Shown here in pieces: positions 1 through 13,600 of a stretch of 64,000 nt of DNA. The position numbers and the translations under genes are program-made. The DNA is taken from the NCBI RefSeq assembly GCF_025370935.1, contig NC_133493.1:10859762-10923761 (forward strand), read 5' to 3'. The number at the start of each line of letters is the position of its first letter. Position 1 is the first letter of the stretch. This DNA is from Choristoneura fumiferana. Lineage: Eukaryota > Arthropoda > Insecta > Lepidoptera > Tortricidae. The notes under the pieces are model-generated. The model did not search any database, was not told the DNA's origin, and saw only the letters and a list, made by a program, of their open reading frames with translations.

Positions 1-310
1 CCGTGCGAGTCGGACTTGCGCACGAAGGGTTCCGTCCCATTATCTATACAACATTAGACATAGCAAAAAAAACGGCAAAAAATCAAGTTTGTTGTAAGTA
101 TGGGAGCCCCCCTTTGTATATTTATTTTATTTTAATTTAATTATTTATTTCTAAAGTGCCTGCCTGCTTAAGTATACAACTAAATATTATGTGAATATTC
201 CAAGCGTCTACCTTTAGCCGTTATTAATATGAAGCAAAAAACGACAAAGAACACAGTTTGTTGAATGAGAGCCCCTTAAATATTTTATTTATTTTACTCT
301 ATTTTTCGTA
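1..310 (-). repeat. Interspersed GGTTCCGTACC-type repeat, minus copy
   Basis: Two eroded pieces of a repeat seen again at 546-665, 12262-12370, 40154-40400 and 62643-62945. Diagnostic words are GAAGGGTTCCGT, a GCAAAAAACGGCAAAA tract and GGGAGCCCCC. The stretch at 150-300 matches the two flanks of the large element at 38402-40153, so it serves as a paralogous empty site. The class of the repeat is not clear to me; it does not code. Confidence 0.6.
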
Positions 311-342
311 GGTGATTAATTTAGTTGTTATACTGGCCACAG

Positions 343-545
343 AATACTTCTTCTTCTTCTTCCGCTGGCGCTACAACCCTCTGTGGGTCTTGGCCTCCTC
401 CACAATTTTCCTCCAGTTGTCACGGTGCCTGGCAACCTTCTTCCAGCTGGTAAACTTTCCCATCCTCATGAGATCTTCTTCCACACAGTCACTCCAACGC
501 TTTTTAGGCCTGCCTCTCGGTCTCTTTTGTTGCGGCGTCCACTTT
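343..545 (-). mobile_element. Non-LTR retrotransposon fragment (ORF2 C-terminus)
   Basis: Read on the minus strand, the sequence encodes GRPKKRW followed by a tryptophan-rich basic tail and a stop. This ending is typical of lepidopteran RTE/jockey-like reverse transcriptase ORFs. It ends in a (GAA)n tail at about 347-360. It sits inside the repeat at 1-310/546-665, so it is the younger insertion. A related ending lies at 52972-53125. Confidence 0.6.
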
Positions 546-665
546 GTTATTACTTACATATACATAATCTGTCTATAACTATTACGGCTCAAGAGATAGA
601 GCACTGTGACAGACGGACAGACAGACAGACAGCGGATTCTCGGTAATAGGGTTCCGTTGGCACCC
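546..665 (-). repeat. Continuation of GGTTCCGTACC-type repeat
   Basis: Contains GTGACAGACGGACAGACAGACAG and GGTAATAGGGTTCCGTTGG-like words, which are the other half of the repeat at 1-310. The two halves are separated by the LINE fragment at 343-545. Confidence 0.55.
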
Positions 666-692
666 TTGGTAGTCCGTAGTCTAGTTACATTA

Positions 693-929
693 TCCTACTA
701 ATATTATAAATGTGAAAGTTTGTGAAGATTGTGTGAAGGTTTGGATGTTTGAATGTCTGTTACTCAATCACGTTTAAACCGCTGAACCGATTTAAATGAA
801 ATTCGGTATACCGATAGCTTGAGTACCGGAGAAGGACACAGGATAGTTTTTAATCCTGGAAAATGGTATAGTTCCTGCGGGATAGCGATAAACAAATACT
901 ACGCGAACGGAGTCGCGGGCAACAGCTAG
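693..929 (+). mobile_element. Non-autonomous Helitron, 237 bp
   Basis: Starts with TC (TCCTACTAATATTATAAA) and ends in CTAG. A 5-bp hairpin, CGCGA/TCGCG at 902-917, lies 9 bases before the end. Flanks are A (692) and T (930), the Helitron insertion dinucleotide, with no target duplication. Related 5-prime ends occur at 28068 and 31985, and related 3-prime ends at 13461 (minus) and 51986. There is no coding capacity. Confidence 0.75.
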
Positions 930-1164
930 TAAAAAATATGTCGATTTTTTTCTGTTAATCTATTTGAAGGACTAAATTAGAATTTTAATTTAAATAATTT
1001 TCTGATCAAACTACAAATAGTGCCCGAAGGTCAAGAATTCCTTTCGTGGGGGAGGCGGTCGATCTTAATCTGACCTAATCTAAATGCAATTTAAATATAA
1101 ACAGAAATAGAAATATTAATTCGCTTATTCGCAAAAACACAATTAAAACACAAATAATAAAAAA

Positions 1165-1303
1165 TAAAAACAAAAACACTTTCGCACGTAAATCCCGAAA
1201 ACCCCGAAGGAACAAGTCTGAGTTTGAACCTACGATCCTCTACTTGAGAACCATTGCCATATTTGCCATAGGTCAACTAGAGTACCACAGGCTTCGTTGT
1301 CAA
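1165..1303 (-). mobile_element. tRNA-derived SINE fragment (family C)
   Basis: Minus-strand fragment with the words TTTGAACCTACGATCCTCT and CATAGGTCAAC, matching the tRNA-like head of the better copy at 13513-13803. Degenerate. Confidence 0.5.
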
Positions 1304-1679
1304 ATTGCCAACTCCAAAACAATTGTACAATACATTAAACGTTTGTTACCTTCGCTTTTTTAGGTTAAGCCATTAAGATTTTCCACGGTTCGTCGGCGAT
1401 AGGGCGTCAAGTCGTGCACGAACTGACCTTTGCTTTGTGATAATAAAATAAAGCAAACTGTTTACAAAATAAATCGTGGGTCAAAGTAGCGTATTAAACT
1501 TGACTATTATGTAGTTAGGTTTCCAGCCGTGGTGTTGTTAGGTTAAAGTGCCTTGCGTTTATCGAAAAATGTCGTCTGAAGTCCACAAATCCTCACCAAC
1601 TACGCTGGTCTGTCTGGTTGTCAATCAATTATAATGAGTCTAATGAAAGAAACTTTTCCTCTTTCGCAGATACACAAAC

Positions 1680-4600
1680 ATGTTGCCAAGGAAAAGAAGC
1701 AGGAGTCTAATGACGCTGGCGCTGATGGTGCTCATCCAGTCTTCAGAACAGCATGGATCGGGAGCACCGCCTGGGGTAAGAGATCTTAGGGATAGGGTCT
1801 ACATCCAGTCAGTGTCACAGTGACAACATCTTGAATCAAAATGCCGGAACCTAAGGCCGGAACTGTGTTAAGTCGAGCTAACACAACTAACTCTACCCTG
1901 TGTTGAAATATTCCGAGCTTAGTGGATATTTATTTATGGAAATTCCAATGGGAATTTATTGAAATACCAGACACTCGATTCAACTGCCACGTATTTAATG
2001 GTTCACGCAAGCGAAACCACGGGTTAAAAGGTAAAAACTAGTTAAGTTATAAATGTTAATTTTTCTTCCACAGTCTTGTCTCGACCAGCTCCCCCGGCAT
2101 CCTGAGATCATGCCCCAGACCACAGTTCCCCCGTACTTGGTGGTGCCGTCGACATCCCTGGTCCGCCAGGGGGACACGATCAAAGTGACCATCGGCAGCC
2201 AAGTTGGGGCTCCCGTGCCCATTGGGGGCTTCATTCTACAGGCTAGAGAAGTGCAGGTGAGTGAATGAAATGATTTATTGAATGAATTAATCTAGCGTTT
2301 TGCGGAGGTCCATAATTGTCAATGAACTAAAAAAATGACTGAAACTTTAGGTGGCGGGTAAGCGTTTAGCGTTTATTTAGCGTTTCTGAAATCAATAAAT
2401 TTAGCAATTATTCCTAAACATTATGTAATTAGTCAGTTAAATATTCAAAAAATATCGGACGCACACTACACTGACGCGTTTTGAACTCAACCAGAGCTCA
2501 TCTTCAGAGCAACACAAACGTACACCGTGCTACCGGTGCTGCCAGATTAACATCTAATAATAATAAACCACACACAACCAACGTCAAACACCCACCAAAC
2601 ATCTGATAGCATGGTGAAAGGTTATGTTGCTCTTAAGATGAGCTCTGGTTGATTTCGAAACGCGTCAGTGTAGTGGTGGTGGTGGTTTGTGTGATTGGTA
2701 TGTGTTCTTACAGTGTGGAGGTGTAGGAACTGCATGAACACGCATATCTTGCATAAACGTAGCTAGATCATAAGATCGCGGGTAAGCAAATAAACTATTT
2801 TAGTTCATTGATATGGAACTCCGCAAAGTAACGCCTTATTCAATAAATTAGAGACAGCAATGATAGAAACCCCAATAAGTTACAGACCTATCCTTTCTTT
2901 TCAGAATCCTGACAAGATCATCGGCAAGTTCCTTTCAGTCCCGGACCCAGAGAGCACGCAGATTATAAGCTGCCGTGGTGACAACGACACCGTAACGCAC
3001 TCCAATCCTGAAGACAAGCCAGCCCTGACCTTCCTTTGGCAGGCACCCACGGATTTTCTCGGAGGAGTCGAGTTCAGGTAACATCCTTACTACCTTCACC
3101 CCGGACAGTCACAGCATTAGGTAGGTAATATCTGCCACAGCGGAGCCTGCAAAAATATCTAACACGTCTACCGGCCCTTGAAACAGAGTCGTATCAGATA
3201 TTTATGCACGCTTCGTTATGTCAGATATTGATGCTGGTGACTGGAAAGATCATCCATTTTCAAGTATCTATAGATATTTATGAATCCATCTTGGGATACA
3301 GTTCTTACAAGCCCAGGGTTGATTGGGAAACACACACTGTTCAATTGCTTCGCAGGTGTTTTCCTTCATCGAAAAGCTCATGGTAAAATTACAAATGCAA
3401 TTCTCTTTAAAAAAAGTATCAAATCCTACTTTATACTAACGGACGAATCGATCTCATCGAATGGGTGAATAAGGGACCCAATGTGAGTGCGAGCTGCAGC
3501 GATGGTATGCGTAAAGCCTAGTCGATAAATATGTAGAGAGAGAGAGACTAGGTACGAGTACATGTGACTTAGATTACAATCGCTAGAGTAATTTTTGCAC
3601 AGCACCGCCGATTTCGTCACGCAATGATCGGCCACTAATTTCACTGATCACTGCTGAGTCATGGAAGTAAGAGGCGTGTTGCTACGGTCCATAGTTATAT
3701 CACTCCATCGGCCACGGCTCCAAGGTCAAGAAAGGCTTTTGACCTTGGCTGTAATGCGAATTCTTGATACGGAACTCGACGGTTCCGCGATTGAGTGGTT
3801 TTTGGAATGTTTTGGCAAGGAACTGCGGCAGGAGACATTGGAATCGCTTGCATTCGTAAAAGCGTTGACCGAGAAAATGTCTGCAATTAAATAATTGCAA
3901 AAATGTCTTTAGTCAGAGGTATAATTTTTGTCTCAGGTTCTAAAATGTTTAATTGTTTGCATGGTTTAGAGTCAATACAGTACCTACAGTCAAGGAAACA
4001 GAATCACGTCCAGGGAGGAACCTTTTCATAATAACTTTCACTGTGATATTTTGGCAAATATATATGGGATGTCAAGATGGCATTAGTATCACAAAGATTC
4101 CACCCTGGTACGCGATTCAGTTTCCTTGACTTTACCTAAATGTTTATCAAAATCCAGAAGAAAACTGGTTTTGTTACAAAATGTAAAATAAAAGTGAATT
4201 GTGTGCGATATGATGCGATGGAAATACTACAGTCAAAGTTGACTAAAGTTGCGCAACACTAGTCTTATAAAAATACCATTTCGACAAAAAAATATTCACC
4301 AAATTCATTGGTTGGTACTGTGACCACACCAGCACCAATATCTGACGCAACATAGCGTGCATAAATATCTGATACGACCCTATTTCTAGGGATGGTAGGA
4401 CGCGTCAGATATTTTTGTACGCTCCGCTGCGGCAGATATAACGAGTACCTAATGCAGATGATGTACCTACAGTACACATAGGTACTAATCATTTAATTGT
4501 TTTTTTTTTTCAGAGCAACAGTAGCCCAAAGCTACGCGATGTTCTGGAAGGGCGTAGAATCTAAAGTGGTGGAGGTAGTGACACCTGACACAGTGGTGAC

Positions 4601-7600
4601 GCAGCCTCCCACCACGCCAACCACGGAGAGATCGACTGTAGTATCCCCTGTCGTTATGGAGTCAAAGGTAAAGAATACCCATAAGTACCCCAAAATTTTG
4701 CCAATGCAGTTGTCCTCGTAGATATAAAGTAGCTGATGTAAATATCTGATCAATTTTAGAGCCCTGACTATCAAAGAACTTGTTTATTTCTACCCCGCAG
4801 AAACTAGGCAATTTTTCAAGATAAAAATTATCGTATGTCCTTTGCCTCTAAAGCTTTTTCCATGGCAAATTTTAATTAAATCCGTTTCCTTGGTTTAAGA
4901 ATAACAGAGTAATAATAGACAGACAATTACTATCACAATTATAATATAATAAGTAAGGTAATATTATATTTTTTGTAATTTATGTAGTTAAAATGAATAT
5001 TTACAAAACCGCCTATACTAAAACTTTGGACCAGAGATACACAAAAATAAAAGGATGTACATTAAAACTAGAGAGACGGCAGCTTAGCGCAGTGAACTAA
5101 CAAAAACTAACATCTCGTAATTTAATCTTTTTTTTTACAGCCAAAACCCGTCCCACGCCAGCTGGACACAATCTACCAGGGTTGTGCTGACACAAAGCTT
5201 TGCTACGGCGTCCCTGAAAATTGCATTCAAACCGGCAACTGCAAAGCCATCGTCGCCATCTTCGTCGCTGGAGACAAATACACCTTTGAAATCCAAGGCA
5301 CTGGCAACCCTAAATATGTCGCAGCTGCTCTAAGCATGGATAATAAGATGGGAGATGACAGTGCCATGGAATGCGTCAGAAGCGACAATGGCAGAGTGAA
5401 TTTATTCACCTCATGGACTTACCCAAAGGTTGACCCGTATGTGCGGAGATCTGACTCCCCGCAGGATATAGTTCAGCTGATTGAGTCTTCATTTATCGAA
5501 GGCAAATTGTACTGTAAATTCACGAGGGATGCGGAATCCACAGTTATGGGACAGACGTTTAATTTAATGACGAATAAGTACAATCTCATGGTCGTGTCTG
5601 GAGATAGCATGAAAGGTAAATCCAATCCTTAATTTAACAGTAGATTTTAGTTTTGCTGGTTGTAGCTCCTTGTCCAATGGATGGATCCAAATCGCTACCA
5701 CCGACTTATTTGCTAATCCTCTTGTCAAAAAGCGCTTGTGCTGCTTTGTGTCCCCAGCGTGGACAGTAAGGCAGCCGGTGAAATTACTGGCCAATTAGTC
5801 CTCTAGGCTGGTAAGGCATTTGCAATCTGGTTGTCCAAGAGCGGTGAGGCTCAGGTACATATCAAGTGAACCACTTGCTTATTTACACAAATAACTAATT
5901 TCAAGTTTGAAGTCCAAAAACTCCAATATGCAAATATTCTTTGACCAGAAAGTTGTTCCTTGGTACACGCCACATACCCTATACTATAAATTATTGACGT
6001 AGTGGTGGTATCATAGTTACCAGTGTGGTGGGAGTGCGATGCCACAACAGAAAAATCTCTTTCTTAAGCTGATGATATGCTTAAGGACCCGAATACCACA
6101 ATACAATCATCATCCCAGCCTATATACGTCCCATTACTGGGCACAGGCCTCCTCTCAGAACAAGAGGGCTTGGGCCATAACAACACAATACAATAATATT
6201 TATTGCACACCAACACATAGCAAGCAGTACAGAAAACGGGTATATACACAGAGACTTTTGAAGAGAATCTTTAAGGAAGGGAGAAAAAAACAAAGAAGAA
6301 GAAGAAGTGGTTTAAAAAGTTGCATCCGGAATTAAAAGTTTTGACAGTAGGTATCATGTGGTTACCAAGTTCAACTAAATGATGCCACAAGCTCTACCTA
6401 ACTCATTTTCCTTTGCCGACGCTAGAATCAGAAACAAATAAGTAATAACCACCAACGGTGCCACCGTTCGGTGGACCTGTGGAAGCAACAGTTCAAACAT
6501 CTAAATTCTCCAAACTGCTAGGTAAGGTAACTACCTACTTTGAACTCGAAACTACCGTGAGACTCGCTCAAGTGAAATAAACTCGAATAACTTACATCTT
6601 AAATGGAGTTTAGCTCGACATGTTAGGGGAAAACCTTACGCCTTCCTCCCGGACCAACGGCTGCTGTAAGCCGCACGAAACTATCGAGCCAAACTCAATT
6701 TAAGACGAGAGTTATCCGCATTTATTTCACTAGGTAGGTACGGGTAACTTGATATACAAAATAATGCAATATGTTTTATTCGCTTCCAGATGCCGATCGA
6801 GTGGGTTTCCACAGTCTAGCTTACGAGTCGACAGGCGAGCCGCTGGCTCTGTCATCAGTAGGGGAAGCAGCTGGCGCGTCTAAACTCCTGCTGAAGCTGC
6901 ATGGCAGTTTCATGATCGCTGCCTGGCTGGGGGCTGCTTCGTTGGGGATTTTGTTGGCCAGGTAAGACTAGATAATTAACAAAGGTCACCCCCGCTATTA
7001 ACCTCTTCACCGCCACAAAACAAACAAAGTGACATGCTTTGTACGCCACAGAAAAACCAGCGACAAATCAACTTGATTTTTAATTCCATTGCAGAAGGGT
7101 TAATTTCGAGTTGAATGTTAGTCATGTAGATGACCGTGGCGTGTGAGGCATTCCATTGGTTGTCACGACTAGGTGACTGGGGCGGTGAAGAGGTTAAATA
7201 AAGTTAATTTATTATTTTCTAAATCGAGAGCCATGCGATGATATCGAGAATAGGAGCTGACTTAGCATATAACTGCAGTAACCAGGATGGAGTGCTGATA
7301 CTCGTACTCTGAAAGAAACCTTATACACCAACAAGAAAATCGGTCTGTGCTTTCTATATCTCACTATCTCTATCTTATTAAAACCTAGAGGTATGATCTT
7401 AAAACCTTTTATAAGAATGTGGTCTTAGATTACCGAGTTATTTGTCTTGAATTAACTTAGTAAAGAGCTTTGCTCACTAACGCTTGTGTTAGTACATTAT
7501 TAAAATAACCGTTTTCTCTATCAGATACTTCAGACAAACGTGGGTTGGCAAGCAGCTGGGAGGCAAAGACATCTGGTTTGCGGTAATTCTTGCTTTTATC

Positions 7601-10600
7601 TTGCGTGTGACGTGTTTTCTACTAAAGTGAGGTTTTTTGTAACTACGCCTCGCCTTGTGCGGACCTTACCTAACTAGATGGTTAGCTTGGCGAATTTGAG
7701 TTACCCTTCTGTGGGTGCAACGTGCACGCACACATGAAGCCGTAGTTTAAGTTTACTTCACATTACCGTTCACTGAACCGTTTTTGGGCCAATCAACTTT
7801 TTTACCCACACTAATCTGTCCGCGACATTTTTCAAACAATTGCAGATTTTTGTAAGTAAATAATATTTATTCGTATTTTTCATACAAATATCTGCCCCGA
7901 CCGGAAATAGAACCCGGGACCTCAAGCTTCGTAATCAGGTTCTCTAACCACTTGGCCATCCGGTCGTCTGCAGCAAATATACGCAGTCTGCGTCCATACC
8001 CTATATAATTAATTTATTGAATCAGGCGTTACTTGGCGGAGCTCCATATCAATGAACTGAAACAATTACTCAATAGCAATAGTACATTACTGTAGAGGCC
8101 GGGAAGTAGGGGGTTAGATTAGGGCCAAGCAGATATAGAGCAACCCCACGTGCCGGCCGAGGCTTGTATAATGCGTTTCTCAAACATGACATGAAATAAA
8201 ATAAAAATACAAGAAATCAAGCATGGCGGGACGCTAGTCTGGTCGCCCTGTTGCGTGCGCGCGTGTCGAGCTGGCTGCTGGCGCGGCGGCTGCGGAGCAG
8301 GTGCTGTTGGCGTAGGCCGAGCCGGAGAGCGCGCGTTGAAACAAAAGACGGTCGCATTGCCGGCCAGCGGCCTGCAAGGTTGTATGAAATCTCTTTGCAG
8401 GCCGCTAGAGTGACCGCGCGCAGGCAGGCGAGTCACAGCGCCTGCAGCGCGATACTTCTCAGCCTATTATAACGTCAATATTTCATGTCATGTTTGAGAA
8501 AAGTAATTGTTTCAGTTCCTAAATTTATAACCGTTTTTCCAACAGTACCACCGTATCCTGATGGTGTTGACGTGGCTGCTGACAGTCGTCGGCTTCATCC
8601 TGATTGTCGTAGAGGTGGGAGGCTGGTCGACCACGGGGGACAACCCTCACGCCATCACTGGCATCGTCACTGTCATCTTATGCTTCATACAGCCCATTGG
8701 TTAGTTCTGTTTTATTTATAACTACACATGCAGCCATCGCAGCCACCGATACGTAAATATCAGTGACCGTTAAAGAGAGAGAGAGAGAGAGAGATAGAGA
8801 GCGAAACATTTATTTACTTACACATATTCGATACACATAAATATACATTAGATGAAAGTGGAGAAGTACATAGTGTAGCTAGAGAATCAGCGACGCGCGG
8901 GGCAGGCGGGCTTGTCACATACGCAGAAATTAACAACAGCGCTGCGATCTTTATGAACATCACTTCTTTTCTCATAATTTCATTTGTTATACTTACCTAA
9001 CATTAACCGACGTGCATGCATGAAAAGATTGATGAATGTAGAGGAAGCGAGAGTTGTTTGCCAGAAACGTAGCAAGTGGAAGGATGTAGTCTCTGCCTAT
9101 CCCGTTGGGAAAGAGGCGTGATTTTATGTATGTATGTATGTATGTACCTAACATTTGCCAAAAAATATATGGAAACATGCTGTTTTTGACAGACCGGCAT
9201 GACATAGCAGAGGTATCGTCACAAATAAAGTGCCAACTACTCTGAAGCTTAAACTTCACTACCTACTGTTTCAGGAGCCTACTTCAGACCACACCCCGGC
9301 ACTAAGCAGCGGCCTGTTTTCAACTGGCTGCATTGGCTGGTCGGGAACTCTGCCCACATTCTTGGCAGTAAGTTAAACTATACTCATCAAAATAAGTACC
9401 TTCTCATAGACAGTTTTTGAACACTTTCAATAGACGAATACTATTGAGACGACGTAGACGTATTAGTATTGAGGCAAAACATTAAATTTGTCTAGGAATT
9501 ATGAGTATCCCGAGACTTTTTTACGTAGCAGTGGTGTACAAGTTTTCTTGGGTAAAAGAAGTAATAGCTATAGGTATTTAAGTAGGCAGGACTGATGGCC
9601 GATGGGGTCAGAAGGTTCTTGAATGGCGTCCGTGGACCGGGAGACGAGCTGTCGGTAGGCCTCCAACAAGATGGGATGGGATGGATGCGGAAAGCACAAG
9701 ACTCAACCGGTCTGAGTAGAGAGCCTTGGGGGAGGCCTATGTCCAGCAGTAGACGTTTTTCGGCTGACATGATGCTTTGAATCGCCGTCTACAGAAAAAC
9801 TGATTTAGATAGGTATGATAAGTTGTCTTTTTCTTTGTTATTGTTCATTCCTCTCTTGTGCAATTTTGTCTTATTGAATAAAGATTTTATTATTCTTTTT
9901 TTTCTAAATTAATCCGTCAGTCAAAATATTGGACATTTCGGACACGTACCGTACCTCTATTTTTTCTTTCGTCAATCAAACAAAAAATAATTTCCGCTTG
10001 ACGTCATCTCACTTTCAAATTTCGACGTATCGAGCGAGTCATGTACCTACAGTCGAGCAAATTGAATCATGACCCAGGGTGGAACCTTTGTGCTACTAAT
10101 GTCATGTTGACATCTCTACTTTTGTCAAGGAAATCATAGTGAAATTGATTATTAAAAGATTCCATCCTGGGTCACGATTCAATTTGTTGCTGCAAGGTGT
10201 TGTATCTGAAAACATAGGCAGGCAGGCATCTATCAACTTTTGACAAAAAATATTTCTGGATCTATACAATTTAGGTATAACATGGTTATCGTATTATATG
10301 TATGTTTGTAAACTCTTTACTGTACAAAACTAAAGAAACTAAATATAAATGTCAAAATTTGAGATACATGTGCAAAGGCAGACCCTTTAAGGATCTCTGC
10401 CAATCAAACTTTGAGTGGATGAGAGGAGCAATCAGTTGGGGACCGACAAAGAGTGAATGAGGGCTAGTTGACAAACGAAATATCACTAGATGGCGTTAGT
10501 ATCGTGAGCTCCTTTTGACGTTACGATCTTGCTTGATAGCGTCTACAGACTTACGCCGTGAACCCCCGAGAACACCCGAGAAGCGTGAATGTGATCGCTT

Positions 10601-13600
10601 TCTCGCCGTCTCGTTCTCGCGCTCGCCTGTTCTCCGATCGGTGTCGGTATTTTCAAAGGGTTTCTCGGGCGAGACACGAGAACGGTATTACATTCTTGTT
10701 CGGTCTCAGTGCGACCGTGGACTTAATGTCTGCAATGTCGTCCATTCCGGATAACGATCGAGAATGCAAATGAGAAGGTCGGGAGTGTAGATGCCTTCTC
10801 GGTTTTCGTGCAATTTCCTCGGCAAGACTTCTCGCCGAGACTTCTCGCGTGAGTCTGTAGGCGCTATCAAGAGCAAAGGCCGTGTTGCCTAACGTTTCTG
10901 ATGATCATGATCGCAATCAAATGACAGTTTTTGTATGCGAAATCTGTCATTTGATTGCGTTCGCGAGCGTCAGAAACGGAAGGCAATACGGCCCCAGGAC
11001 GGTAACGTCAAAAGGAGCTCACGATACTAAAGCCATCGAAAGCTGTCCACGGATTTTTTACGAAACTTTAATCTGGTATCATTTTGAGACTGCCAAAATT
11101 GTCATATCGTCATTCTAGCCCGGCTTAGATAATTTTGATACTTCTGCTATAAGAAATAAATAAATTATATTTTGTTTAATTCAACCTCCTACCATCCTCA
11201 AAATGCAAATGTTAATTATGTTAGAATTAAAATGTTAGAAGATATATTCAATTCCAATATGGTTAAAATGGTCCAAAAATTTATGCGTTTGGACTGTACT
11301 TAAATGGGCACTGACAAAGGTCATAAAGTTCACCAAGGGACTCCTAAGGGGCATCATCAACTTTCACACATTACTACATGAATTTTGCTACAGCTTGAAG
11401 AGTCCCGAGTATAATTTAGTACCAGGAAAATTTAAATTATATCTTAGTATCAACATTGTTTAATCAGTGTACAGCAAGTGTTGTCAGACTCATTTTTTTT
11501 TATTCGACTCGATGGCAAACGAGCAAGTGGGTCTCCTGATGGTAAGAGATCACCACCGCCCATAAACATCTGCAATACCAGGGGTATATGCAACCCAACC
11601 TAGAGGCCTAAGATGGGTCACCTCACGTGCCAGTAATTTCACAGGCTGTCTTACTCTCCACGCCGAAACACAACAGTGCAAGCACTGCTGCTTCACGGCA
11701 GGATTAGTGAGCAAGATGATGGTAGCAATCCGGGCGGACCTTGCACAAGGTCCTACCACCTGCTAATTTGCCGCGGTTTCTCTTGGACAGCTTTCGCTGG
11801 CCAGAGTCTAACGCCATCTAGCGATATTTCGTGTCTAAATTAGCCATAATTCGATTGCATTGTTCCAGTCGCGACGATCTTCCTGGCGGTGTACCTGCAG
11901 AAGGCGGAGCTGCCGGCGTGGAGCGTGTTCGTGCTGGCCGCCTTCGTGGCCTTCCACGTGCTCGTGCACCTCGTGCTCTCGGTGACTCCAAGCTTCACTT
12001 TCACATTCACTTTACCTACATATAGAGTCCATGTGGTAGTGCCACCAGATTTGTTGTGAGATTTCGTGTAATGACAGCAGGATTTTGACATTTACTCATT
12101 CATTTCATTCATTCGCCTTTTGTACAATCAGTTCTTTTTGTAGCTGTGTGTGTTATCATTCACTTCAACTCTTGTGGCACTACATGTACTTCTGATGTGA
12201 CATTAGTCAAAACAACCGTAATGCTGAGTGGGGCTCAGTTTATACGAGTATATTCTTTTTCGTTTTTAGGGTTCCGTAACCAAAATAGCAAAAACGGAAC
12301 CCTTATATAGTTTAGGCATGACTGTCTGTCCGTCCCCGGCTATTCTCAGAGACTATCAGTGCTTAAAAAAATTGAATTTTGCCCCAATATTATGCCGAGA
12401 AAATGGTAAAAAGAAATAAAAATAAAAATGGTGCCTTCCATGATTTTAAAGTGCAAATTTTCATTAAAACCACCAATGGCACCTGCTGTAAACTAGTCCT
12501 TCCTTCTTTCTGTAAAAAGGTTGCCTGGAAGAGTAAGCGATAAGGCCGCCTATTGCTTACCTTGTAATTTTCTCTGTGTACCTGTTTTCTGTATCGCTTA
12601 CTATTTCTGGTGTACAATAAAGAGTAATTGCATTGTATTGTAAAATTGAGCGTCCCCCACTGTATGAACTAAACCTACAGATACAGTAAGTAGGTATATC
12701 GTTATTACGAACAGTCGCTTTGCAAAACACTGCATGGGTAACTTATACGAGTAATGTCATAATGTTTTAAACTTTCGTGATTTTCACACATAGTTAGACT
12801 CATTGAGTCTACTCCTGATCACGGCCACTGTAATGTGGTCGAAACGTCGATGTGAATATTACTCGGGTGTTTAACGCGATAAGTCCTGTTTGTGGTATTT
12901 TTAACCCCCGACGCAAAAAGAGGGGTGTTATAAGTTTGACCGCTATGTGTGTCTATGGCACCGTAGCTCTTAAGCGGGTGGACCGAAATCATTTTTTCTA
13001 GCGATGGTTCTTACACAGTCATGTTTCATCAAAATCAGTTCAGCTGTGGGATCTGACCTTGGAAGTGACAAAGTCGGGAGTTTTCCAACTTTTTGTTGTT
13101 TAGGTTACTTATAACATATAATATCGTTCCAGTTAACCGTGTGCGTCGCGGAGGGCAAGATCAGCCGCAGCCCCGTGAACGTGTTCCCCATGAAGGACAT
13201 GATGGGGCAGCCGCGCCAGGCCACCCAGCTTGACCGGAGCATCGACGCGCCGGTAAGACACTGCAGTTATCTACAGCGCGTACCTACTAATATTAGTACC
13301 TGGGCGACCGAGCTCCGCTCAGGCTAAAACTCAACCAGCGTTTTCTCAGAGATAAGACCAAGCTTAATCGATTTTTCGTCCCCGAGTACCCCCCCCCCCC
13401 ACATGTACCAAATTTCATCGAAATCGTTGGAGAAGTTCTGAGATCTCCGAAATATATATATGTACTAGATTTTGCCCGCGGCTTCGCCCGCGTGGAATTC
13501 GGTTAACGCGCGCTGTTCCTCTGGGTCCCACCACTGGGCACGGCCTCTCGGAATGAGAGGGCTTGGGCCGTAGTTCCCACGCGGGCCCAGTGCGGATTGG

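Noticed and set aside
8119..8472. Pro/Arg-rich open frames on both strands
   Set aside because: They arise from the GC-rich core of the inverted-repeat element; opposite-strand frames of equal length and no motif point to composition, not a gene.
10515..11118. Several 70-80-residue frames
   Set aside because: All map to nested hairpin elements and disappear as genes once the inverted repeats are recognised.
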